This document shows positions 36,301 through 48,300 of a DNA stretch of 64,000 bases, one piece after another. The stretch is taken from NCBI GenBank assembly GCA_963576565.1, contig OY755039.1, positions 142,607,369 to 142,671,368 on the forward strand, in the 5' to 3' direction. The position numbers and the translations under genes were made by a program. How positions within the stretch are numbered: the stretch's first letter is position 1; each line of letters starts with the position of its first letter. This DNA is from Aspidapion aeneum. Its lineage: Eukaryota > Arthropoda > Insecta > Coleoptera > Brentidae. The notes beneath the pieces were generated by a model. That model saw only the letters and a program-made list of their open reading frames with translations, did not search any database and was not told where the DNA came from.

Positions 36301-39300
36301 AATATCGGGATGGTGTCTGAGAATATTTCAGTGAAATTTTGCGGAAATCTGTAGTGCCAATTTGAAAATATCATAAAAAAACGTCTGACCTCCCATAAGA
36401 CCCAATGTAAAATTCAGCCCCGGGAGAACAGCTGATTTTTTCAGGGTCGTGGCCTCTATTTTTGTGTTGGCCTTGGATATCCAAATATGTCAACATACAG
36501 GGACTCTAGTCTTAGGTAAAGACCAGAGATATGAGAGTAGAGACTCCGTATGTATGACATATTATAAAGAAATAAAGACGCGACAAACCAATCAAAGTTA
36601 CTCAAACTCACATTTTTTGGTTGTTATTTTCTTGCCAAGTTCATTGGCGTTTAACTAAAATAATTTATGTTGTCAGCGGTGAGTGACATCAATCACATGC
36701 AACATTAACAGAAACTTGCACCATTCTTAAGCAAACGGTTCGTTAATGCCGCCTGATATGAAGCAATAGACTTGCAGTTTCATGCAAGATTAGGGTGCCT
36801 GATATGACATCTATTGTATAAACAAACAAATATGTCTCACTCAGGTAAACTAATCTTGCCTGCAACTGCAAGTGTATTGCTCCATGTCAAGCGACTTTTA
36901 GCTAAACTTCCGTTAATTTTAAGTTTAATGTTGCATGTGTAAAAATTATGTAACTGATAACTAACGGAAATTTAAGAAAATATTGCAAACGTCGCATTCT
37001 AAAATATCAACTAACCAACTTTGGTATTGTTATTTCGGTAACCCCACATTCTCTGTTTGTTCATTTGTTTTATCTTAATTTTTTTTGCAGTTATTTTTTA
37101 CAATAACAGGAGAAAAATAAGTGAAAACATGGAAGAAATACATTAACGAGGGCACTCAAAGTAATAAATAATACACTGTCTGTATGACTTTATTGTTGTT
37201 GTAAATTTTATGGCATATTGCAGAACTCTAGATACTGATTGGCTTCAGAAACTCTTGCAGTTATTCTAGATACTCTGGCCGTATCTACTCCTACAAATTG
37301 TGCCACACTTTAGACATGGTTCCTAGATATTTTTTTTTAATAAAAAATGTCGGTTTGCTAACATAGTTTCATTCCTAAATAAAAATTAAAAGGGTGGATT
37401 CAGAGTTCTGTAAATGAAGCCAAACTAAAGACAAAATGAACAATCTAGGAACAATGTTGTATATATGTTTATATCATATTCCATACTTTTTTCTCAAGAA
37501 CACGGACCGCTGCCGGTTTATAACCCCAAAATATTGTTGGATACCATCTTTAAAATATTTTTTCCGGGTTTTCTGCGTAGTTAGCAATTTCTTTAAATTC
37601 AAGAATCTTCAAATCAACGACGGCGCGGTGTTTGCTTTATTGATGTGGGGCGCCCGAGATATGAGTATATACAGTACCGGCCAAAAGTAGAGAAATCACC
37701 TAAAATTTTATATAAATCTGATCCTATATCAACTATAAAAGAACAAGTGATACATTTGAAAACTTGAATCCAGTTCTCAGTTCACGTGTTTCGGCGATTT
37801 TCGATACAAAATCATTTCATGCCTTTTTGCCACGTTTAAAAAAAAGCTTAAAATAAAACTTTTTTCTGTGTAATTTTACGCAATAATGGCAAGTATCATT
37901 CGAAAAAGACGTAAAAGTGTTCTATGTCCTGAAAATTTTATAACAATTGCAAAAAAAATCGTCTACATATAAATTTTTAAAATTGGCAAAAATGATCAAT
38001 ATTAGCAAAAATGTAGAAATATTGGTCATTTTTAGCACTTTTATAGTTGGTATAGGATCAGATTTATATAAAATTTTAGGTGGTTTCTCTACTTTTGGCC
38101 GGTACTGTAGGTCGGTCTGGTAATATTCAAAAATAAACTGGGTCCTAAAAAGTGAGGGGCCCAGGCCCCTTCGCCCCTCGACTTGCTGCCAGTGCTTCAA
38201 ATTATTATTTTACCAGAAAAATCAAAACTTTAAAAATATCGCCAGAAAATTATAACACAAATTTAACATAACCTCAAAAATTAGTTAAACTTGCAACTAA
38301 AGGACCGAGATTGAGCGTTAAATTAAACAAAGTTTAAGACCTTTTAAACGACGTTTAACGTTAAACTTCCGTTAAAATCGAATGGTGCAAGTCCCTGATA
38401 CCCAAACACGTTTGTCCGTCACCCCCTCTAAATCTTATAATTTTAAAACAATCAACAATAAAATTATACTATTGATATCAGTCGAATATTAACTTACCAG
38501 AGGGATGATAATTAAAGCGTTCCTTTTGATTTCTCCAAAAAAAAACTAATTTTCTGCCGAAAATAAAAAGATCTATAACTTAAACCAAAGATTATAGATT
38601 ACAATACTTAAACCAAACTAAAGTTGACATTATCCGTCACAACTTGTCACCCTCACAAGTAAATTAGATATGTCAAAAATCGTTTATTTTTAAATTTCGA
38701 CGCTTATCAAATCACAAGGACGAAGGGTGCATTTCTCTCTAAACAAGGCTAGAGTATTACTAGAGAACAGATATTTCCCTACTTGGATTTTGACTTAACT
38801 GAATTTGACTTTGATAACCCTCATATGCACCGTAAGCGTGATTATGGGTTTAATCGCGATTAAGTCGTTGTTGCTCGCAGACAAAACAACGAAGAGGGAA
38901 AATGGACTAGCTAAGCCTTGTTACGGTGTATAAAGACATAAGTTTGTCACATCTCTATTTCTTTTGAATATGTTATACATACAGGGTCTCTAGTCTTAGG
39001 ATATCAATTAAAAAGTTATAGATAACCTAAACAGAAAATAGTACAGACATAACAGATTTATTATTCTCAAATACCAAATTGCAAATAATGCAAGGACCTA
39101 AAACAATAAACAACAAGTGAAATTAAAGAAAGAAAAATAAGAAAAAAAATTTCTGTCTTCGGTGGTTCAAGAACGTTTGCGTACAGAGCAAGAGATTCCG
39201 GGTTCGAGTCCCGGCCGAAGACAGAAAACTTTTTTCTTATTTTTCTTTCTTTAATTCCACTTGTTATAGTTTTAGGTCCTTGTATTATTTGCAATTTAGT

Positions 39301-42300
39301 GTTTGAGAATTATATTGGCAATCGCCCATTGCGATCAGAAAAAAAATTTAACACACGAAAAGGTGATTTTATGTTTTCAGACGTTGATACTGTCACGAAT
39401 AGGGGGGCCGGGGCTGGTTACAGGCATTGCCCGGTCGTTAATTACCAGCCACTACCTTACAACCCCGATACTATTCGTTATTAACAATTTGTTTAAATGA
39501 TACCGCGCCGGTCGAATCGATCTAACGGAGTTAGTTCGATTCGAGCCGACGGAGATCTTTGTTTAAAAACTAAGGGATGCAGATTAAATAACACCTGTAG
39601 GGGGTTAAAAGAAGTATTATAAAACTAAGAACCGATCACTGATACAACAAAGGTTGGCGAGTTGGCTATGGGGGCGACACCCGGACTTACCTGGAAACAA
39701 CAGGATTTGCGGCCGGCTGGTTATCTAGGATCCCCAGTTCACGCCCAAATTATCGTCAGTCGGTTACGTCACTCGATGTGGCCGCCCGCACTCACCCAGT
39801 CTTAACGTTCGTTATAAGGAAAAAAGCCGAAACTTTAGTTCCGCGAGGCGACGCCTCGCCCCGCGGTATTTAGTTCTCCCGAGTCTCTGTCAGAAAAAAA
39901 CCGAAACTTTAGTTCCGCGAAGCGACGCCTCGTCCCGCGGTATTTAGTTCTCCCGAGTCCCTGTCAGAAAAAAAGCCCGGAAATATGCATTGCCCGCGAA
40001 TTTATAAACTATTTCTGCCAAATTGCAATAATAGTTATTGACGTCAATGGATTTATATCGACTTATAGGTTGTCCCAAAAAGTTAATAAATATAATAATA
40101 ATAATTATTAAGTTCCTTTTTAATTATTTGGGAAATATTGGTTTGACTTTATGTTACGCGCCCTTCGTGACAATACTTTACGTCTAATTTGAGTTTTCAT
40201 ACCTTTGACAGTGGGAAAGAAGAAAAATAGAGATCAGTTGGATGACTTGGTCAAGTTAATACCCTGAGAGTTTCTCGTTCTTGTATTGAGACATCGCACA
40301 TATGCATAGATGAAAGTTTTCCGAAAATTTAGGTATGGTTCGTTTCCGTACAGAGTCAGAGATTCCGGGTTCGAGTCCCGGCCCACTTTTTTCTTATTTT
40401 TCTCTCTTTAATTTCACTTGTTAGATTTATTATTGTTAGAAACCTGGAATAAAAATAAAGTACTACCTCGGTAAAGGACATTGTTGATAGATAGTTCCTA
40501 AGTACATTACGTTTTCATTTCTTTTAAAAATATTGGGCTGGACAGTGAATCCAATCAAAATATCCATGGCAAAAATTTGTTTTCCTAAAGCCTCACTCAA
40601 GATCCAATCAAAATTTGAAGGCTTTTTGGTAAAATAAGACGGTACTATAGGAAGTTTGACTTTCTCCAGGTATTTGTACATTGGGGTAACTCCAAGCTCA
40701 TCTACAGTGTCTAAAAATTTCGAAAAAATATTTAGTGTTTTTAATGACAAAATAATGGAATGTTGTGCAGCAGCGTACCGTCCACACCATGGGCGGATCC
40801 AGAGGGCCCGGGAAAACCCCCCTTCTAAACAAAGAAATTTTTTAATTTTGCCGCATCACTTATTTATATTTGTTAACAAAAACTTAAGTTCTCAAAATTT
40901 TTCGCGTTGCATTTCAACCACCTTTTGCCGCTAAATTTCACAGCTCAAACCTATGAAAAACCACAAAATTAAATAGACTGGTATTTGCTGCAACTTTGGC
41001 CCCTCTTCCCAGGAAATCCTGGATCCACCACTAGTCCACACCCTGTATACACTAGCAGTGTTCCATCAGGCCGTTCAACAGTCATAAAACCGTCCGAAAA
41101 ATCCCAAAACGTGCGCAATGCAGTACGAGGAGTACGAGGACTGTTTTAAAACGGTTTTGGTTAGATGGAACGACCAAATAACTGTCCAAAAACCAAATGC
41201 TGTTCGATTTACTTCAGGCATGTGATGAAATACGAGAGAGTTAAATTCAAAGTCACGTGACTAAATGAAAGGGTAGGTTTGTTGGTCTCGCGTAAAGATA
41301 GATCGAAGGCAACGTATGAATTCGAGAGCAGGAAATTAAAGTTGCACACAGAAAGGATTAGACAATTACATAGGATTAGCATAATATATTTTTAATTTTA
41401 GATCTTTAAAATGCAGATAAAATTACATTAATTTAATTTATATTCACAAACTATAAACCAATACAGACTGCCTAATAAACTAAATATACCAAAATTAAAA
41501 CGAACTTGCAAATAGCACATATTTTTGGGCAAAACTTGTGAAAAAATATTTATTTTCACATCACAAGTTTTATGTGAAATTTAAATATTTATTTATTTGT
41601 ATTTTGTAATTTGATTTTTACAAAATATTTGTGAAATTACCTACATATTATAGAAAGCCTTAATATTCATAAAGTTTTTGTAATTTTATTAATTTTTAGG
41701 AAATAGAGATCGTGATACTTTTAAGAAGTTAAAAAAATCACATTTTGTAGCTTGTACTTTGGTAGGTATATTTATTTATTTTAATCGAAGTCGTTTTTTC
41801 TTTCGCCAAATCTGGTGTAAAATTTCACATCCGGTGTTATCCCTCTTCTTTTAACTTTTAGTTCACAGGTCACCGGGATTCGCTGCGATGTTTCTATTCC
41901 TATTCACCTGCTAAACTAGTTTTTCTTTTTCTATGCAGGCTACCCTATGGTCAGTATAGCTTTTTTCCATGTGGTATACCTACACGATCCGCAGTCCCGT
42001 AGTAATAAAAATTAAGAGGCTCTTGCAAAAAAGTATCAACCGATGTTGCAGATGTTGCACATTTTAGCTCACACATATACTATACTATAGTAGTGTGAGC
42101 TATGGTGATCCTAATTTTTTCGAGAAAAAAAAAGTTGCTGTATGTCTGTATGTCTGTATGTCTGTATGTCTGTATGTCTGTATGTCTGTATGTCTGTATG
42201 TCTGTATGTCTGTATGTCTGTATGTCTGTATGTCTGTATGTCTGTATGTCTGTATGTCTGTATGTCTGTATGTCTGTATGTCTGTATGTCTGTATGTCTG

Positions 42301-45300
42301 TATGTCTGTATGTCTGTATGTCTGTATGTCTGTATGTCTGTATGTCTGTATGTCTGTATGTCTGTATGTCTGTATGTCTGTATGTCTGTATGTCTGTATG
42401 TCTGTATGTCTGTATGTCTGTATGTCTGTATGTCTGTATGTCTGTATGTCTGTATGTCTGTATGTCTGTATGTCTGTATGTCTGTATGTCTGTATGTCTG
42501 TATGTCTGTATGTCTGTATGTCTGTATGTCTGTATGTCTGTATGTCTGTATGTCTGTATGTCTGTATGTCTGTATGTCTGTATGTCTGTATGTCTGTATG
42601 TCTGTATGTCTGTATGTCTGTATGTCTGTATGTCTGTATGTCTGTATGTCTGTATGTCTGTATGTCTGTATGTCTGTATGTCTGTATGTCTGTATGTCTG
42701 TATGTCTGTATGTCTGTATGTCTGTATGTCTGTATGTCTGTATGTCTGTATGTCTGTATGTCTGTATGTCTGTATGTCTGTATGTCTGTATGTCTGTATG
42801 TCTGTATGTCTGTATGTCTGTATGTCTGTATGTCTGTATGTCTGTATGTCTGTATGTCTGTATGTCTGTATGTCTGTATGTCTGTATGTCTGTATGTCTG
42901 TATGTCTGTATGTCTGTATGTCTGTATGTCTGTATGTCTGTATGTCTGTATGTCTGTATGTCTGTATGTCTGTATGTCTGTATGTCTGTATGTCTGTATG
43001 TCTGTATGTCTGTATGTCTGTATGTCTGTATGTCTGTATGTCTGTATGTCTGTATGTCTGTATGTCTGTATGTCTGTATGTCTGTATGTCTGTATGTCTG
43101 TATGTCTGTATGTCTGTATGTCTGTATGTCTGTATGTCTGTATGTCTGTATGTCTGTATGTCTGTATGTCTGTATGTCTGTATGTCTGTATGTCTGTATG
43201 TCTGTATGTCTGTATGTCTGTATGTCTGTATGTCTGTATGTCTGTATGTCTGTATGTCTGTATGTCTGTATGTCTGTATGTCTGTATGTCTGTATGTCTG
43301 TATGTCTGTATGTCTGTATGTCTGTATGTCTGTATGTCTGTATGTCTGTATGTCTGTATGTCTGTATGTCTGTATGTCTGTATGTCTGTATGTCTGTATG
43401 TCTGTATGTCTGTATGTCTGTATGTCTGTATGTCTGTATGTCTGTATGTCTGTATGTCTGTATGTCTGTATGTCTGTATGTCTGTATGTCTGTATGTCTG
43501 TATGTCTGTATGTCTGTATGTCTGTATGTCTGTATGTCTGTATGTCTGTATGTCTGTATGTCTGTATGTCTGTATGTCTGTATGTCTGTATGTCTGTATG
43601 TCTGTATGTCTGTATGTCTGTATGTCTGTATGTCTGTATGTCTGTATGTCTGTATGTCTGTATGTCTGTATGTCTGTATGTCTGTATGTCTGTATGTCTG
43701 TATGTCTGTATGTCTGTATGTCTGTATGTCTGTATGTCTGTATGTCTGTATGTCTGTATGTCTGTATGTCTGTATGTCTGTATGTCTGTATGTCTGTATG
43801 TCTGTATGTCTGTATGTCTGTATGTCTGTATGTCTGTATGTCTGTATGTCTGTATGTCTGTATGTCTGTATGTCTGTATGTCTGTATGTCTGTATGTCTG
43901 TATGTCTGTATGTCTGTATGTCTGTATGTCTGTATGTCTGTATGTCTGTATGTCTGTATGTCTGTATGTCTGTATGTCTGTATGTCTGTATGTCTGTATG
44001 TCTGTATGTCTGTATGTCTGTATGTCTGTATGTCTGTATGTCTGTATGTCTGTATGTCTGTATGTCTGTATGTCTGTATGTCTGTATGTCTGTATGTCTG
44101 TATGTCTGTATGTCTGTATGTCTGTATGTCTGTATGTCTGTATGTCTGTATGTCTGTATGTCTGTATGTCTGTATGTCTGTATGTCTGTATGTCTGTATG
44201 TCTGTATGTCTGTATGTCTGTATGTCTGTATGTCTGTATGTCTGTATGTCTGTATGTCTGTATGTCTGTATGTCTGTATGTCTGTATGTCTGTATGTCTG
44301 TATGTCTGTATGTCTGTATGTCTGTATGTCTGTATGTCTGTATGTCTGTATGTCTGTATGTCTGTATGTCTGTATGTCTGTATGTCTGTATGTCTGTATG
44401 TCTGTATGTCTGTATGTCTGTCTGTAACGACCAACGCGCATAACTCAAAAACCGCTTGGCCGATTTTAATGAAATTTGGTACCTAGGCTGGTTCTTGGGT
44501 CGAGATGGTCCCATTTAAAAATGAACAAAATCCACTGAACACAAGCCAAATAAAAGGGTGGGGGAAGATTTCAAAAATTAGAGTTTATGTGAAAATATGG
44601 CGTGTGTGATATGAAACGAAAGGTAATTGAGTATAGAGTTAAAAAAAATACATTTTAGTTTTTTTTTCATCAAAAAGGGTGGGGGTAGATTTAAAAAATT
44701 AGAGTTTACGTAAAAATATGGCGTGTGTGATATCAAACGAAAGGTAATTGAGTCCGGAGTTAAACAAAATACATTTTAGTTTTTGTTTTTTTAAAGGTTC
44801 ATTTCAAAAATCTGAGTTTAAGTCAATACATGGCTTGTGTGATATCAAACAAAAGGTAATTTAGTCTGGAGTTGATTAAGATATATTTCAGTTTTTAGTT
44901 TTATTAGCTCGCACGTACACTATAACTATAGTACCTAGTGTGAGCTTAGGGGCCCATATATTGGCAGAGTATTTTTTTTGAAATTTAAAAAATATTTGTA
45001 TATTTACGTGGCTTACCCGGCATTTTGTCAAGTGTTAAAATAAAATTGGTTGTGAAACTAAATTTATTTTGACAAAAATGTTAATATTTTAGGTTATTCA
45101 CTGTTTTTTGAATTTTCTCAGACAAATGTAAATTTAATGTAATTTTATGGTATATTTTTATCTCAGGTGATGTAAACTAGAAATGTGTGTGTTTAACATA
45201 CAATTTTTCCAGTGCAATATATGGTAAACACAAACAAAGAAAAGAGAGATAGCAATAATTTCTAATGCGCCTGTCTTCAATCCTTGTATTTCAGAGGAGT

Positions 45301-48300
45301 CCGAAACCAGTTAGTGGCTTAATGGAACGGAAAACTGACTGTCCGATAAGAGTAGAAGGTCTAACTGGAACGCAAAAAGGATTTTTTGTACCGTTTTATG
45401 ACTGTTGCACGCGATGATGGAACGAAACTAACACCTACCCATGTCCAAACATGAAAGAAAAAAATCTTTAGCTTGTGTAACGGGCAAAGGATCCTTTTCA
45501 TCATTTCCTGAGGCTAATATCTTCATTATTTCGATTGATATTCTTTCACTTATTGTTGAGAATGTCGAATAACTTGTATACCTTAAATAGATTTAGAAAA
45601 GTAGCTTTAAAATTAAAATAATCTTAGATTGAGCTAGTTAGGTGAGACTGGGGGAATACAACGTGTCTTTTACGAAGATTGTCCTTTAAGTTTTGCATTA
45701 CAAGTTACCATCAGGTAATCTCGTTACTCGTTTTTTGTTTTTCTTCGCTGAATAACACTAACTATGACGTCACGAGTGACCACACAGAGTAACCAGCCTA
45801 GCAGACGTGGTTGCTGAAATATTTTGAGGTTTAAATCGTTTTTCTTTAATGTTTGATTTTAATATATATATATTAACAACGAATTATGTTTGTTAACGGT
45901 AGAAAATGAAGCACATCCCTTGAAGTTTGGTACTATATCAATTCAACTGCAACTAGCTTTAAAATTTACTGCCCTTGGTGTTCTGTGGTACTGCGGCCTT
46001 ACCACAGAACACCAAAGGGGCCTCACAACCACCAGAGGTATCTAAAACTGAAAGCGATAGTTCTAAAAAAAATCAATTACAGCAATTAATTATCTTTTGG
46101 ATTTCGGAATTTGCTGGTAAAAAGAAAAACAAACAATTCGCAAATGAAAATGTCATCTACAGCTGACTGTCTGACGTCATACAGCGGTTACTCAAAGTAA
46201 CCGTGACGTCATTTTGAGTAACTTGAATGAGTGCTAGGCTGGTTACACTGAAGCTGCGTTCGGTATTTACGTCGGATTAATCTTTTTGATCGAAATCGTT
46301 CGTTAATTCCATCTAGATCTAGGGGAGGTAGATCTGAATCGTTTGGTAATTCTGCTCAGACTAGTCGGACGTAAATCTGATTGCTCCGTACATTTTGATC
46401 GACGAAACAGATTAATCTGAGATTGTGACGTATGTTGTGTATTTACTTTGTTTACAAAAATAATTTTTTTATGTAAAAAGATTGAAATCGAATTATTTGA
46501 TGTTGAAGACAACAAGCTATATAAATTTTCGACATCACAGGAAAATTTTGTGAAAATTATGGCTGGGCGTGAGTTGCAATATGAACATAATATTTTTGGT
46601 TATATTTAAGGTTATAACCATTTATAAAAATTTGATCGATTTGATCTGGATCGTTCGTTAATTCCAATTTGCTCAGACTAATCTGTAATCACGTCACCAA
46701 AAATCCGTCTCGTCGGAGATGCAAATACCGAGCGCTGCTTGTGTGGTTACTCGTGACGTCATAGTTAGTGTTACTCAGCGAAGAAAAACAGAAAACGAGT
46801 AACGAGGTTACCTGGTAACTTGTAGTTACTGCGAGGAAAAATGCTTTAAGTTTTTAAGTAACGACATTCGATCAATGCAAAATATAAAACACAGCCCTCG
46901 TATAACCAAAAGGGCCAGAATTTCCATGATTTCCAATACTTATTTACCATCCGTGATTGATGTGTTCTTCAGACCATTTTCCACAGGTAAATTGGTAAAA
47001 ATTTTCGCATGGATCCTTGGAAAAGTCAATGGAATATCCGAAATTAGCAGCCGATTTTAGACATTCTATGCTTGTACATATTTTGTGTCTGTTATTTGAC
47101 TTGGTGTCTAAAAAAAATATTTATTTACGGTTTTAAAAGCTGTACAGGGTGTCTCATTATATTTTTTCCCACCCTTTTAGACCATTAATAATTGATATAG
47201 GAATATACAAGAAATTGTGTTCGAATTCGCGAAATTTTTACTTTTAAATTGCATCTTGACTTTATTCCTGATGCTTACCATATTTGACAGGCGCTCAAAT
47301 TTATAGTTTTTGTAAATTGGATGCTCCTTATATTATTTAATTAATAGATTAGGCTTGGAACATATTTTCCAAAAATACCCGATATGCCGTAGTTTAGAGC
47401 CATAGTTTAGAGATATTAGCAATTATAACAGTACCGCTCTTGTGTTAATTTTAGTATCCTTATTCCGAATTATGTTAGCCCCATGTATCAACAGGATACT
47501 GAAATTAACACAAAAGTGGTAATGTTATTTTTTTATCATTTAAAAATTTATCGCTAATACTTCAGAAACTATTTATCAAAACTGCAACATATGGGGTATT
47601 TTTGGAAAGTATATTCCAAGCCTAATCTATTAATTAAATAATATAAAGAGCATCCATTAACTTCAAGTAGATATCAATGGGAGCATCCAATTTACAAAAA
47701 CTATAAATTTGAGCGCCTGTCAAATACGGTAAGCATCAGGAATGAAGTCAAGATGCAATTTAAAAGTAAAAATTTCGCGAATTCGAACACAATTTCAATT
47801 ATTAATGGTCTAAAATGGTGGGAAAAAATATAATGAGACACCCTGTACATGAATGGCTATTTCTAGGGAGGATAGGGGAAAACTAAGCCCCCAGTCTTAA
47901 ATCCCAAGAGAGGATTTTTGGTAAAAACCGCATTTTTATATATCAAACCGTTTTTGCGCTACGGGAGCGTTTTGAGATGGATTGGGGCCTACAACTTTTT
48001 TATTTCTCAAAATTTACTTTTGGTTTATATGATGGCTTGTTTGTAAAGTTTTGAAAGCTTAATGCAATTGTTGGTCTACATTTTATCTGTCACTTTTAGT
48101 TTCCGAGATATAACAGAAAATCATATTTTTTCTTTTGGAATTATCATTTTTTTACTTAATTTGCGAAATCGACGTAAAATTATCTGTAAAATGATGTATT
48201 TTTTTGCTTTTTTTTATATTTTTATATTATCCATATTTCTTTTATTTTTTTAAAGCCATTTTCATTGAAAATTTTAATAAAAAATTAAAAAAAATTAAAT

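Larger units (their letters stand above)
36538..38992. mobile_element. 2.5-kb element with TAGAGACYCYGTATGTAT termini
   Basis: The left end TAGAGACTCCGTATGTATGA and right end complement TAGAGACCCTGTATGTATAA, each followed by CATATT, define the element. The ends resemble those of the 35900-36508 MITE, so the two are relatives. It contains a foldback (36750-36893) and a mariner-type MITE (37672-38107). No transposase is seen. Confidence 0.65.

Noticed and set aside
42080..44514. Six overlapping frames of 760-804 residues (YVCMSVCL and QTYRHTDI repeats)
   Set aside because: They are translations of a perfect 8-bp microsatellite that lacks stops in any register; not proteins.
41047..45427. A 4.4-kb element defined by inverted TGTTCCATCA / ACAGTCATAAAAC phrases
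   Set aside because: Only about 30 bp of imperfect similarity supports it, and internal matches are partly in direct orientation; left as a note and not called.
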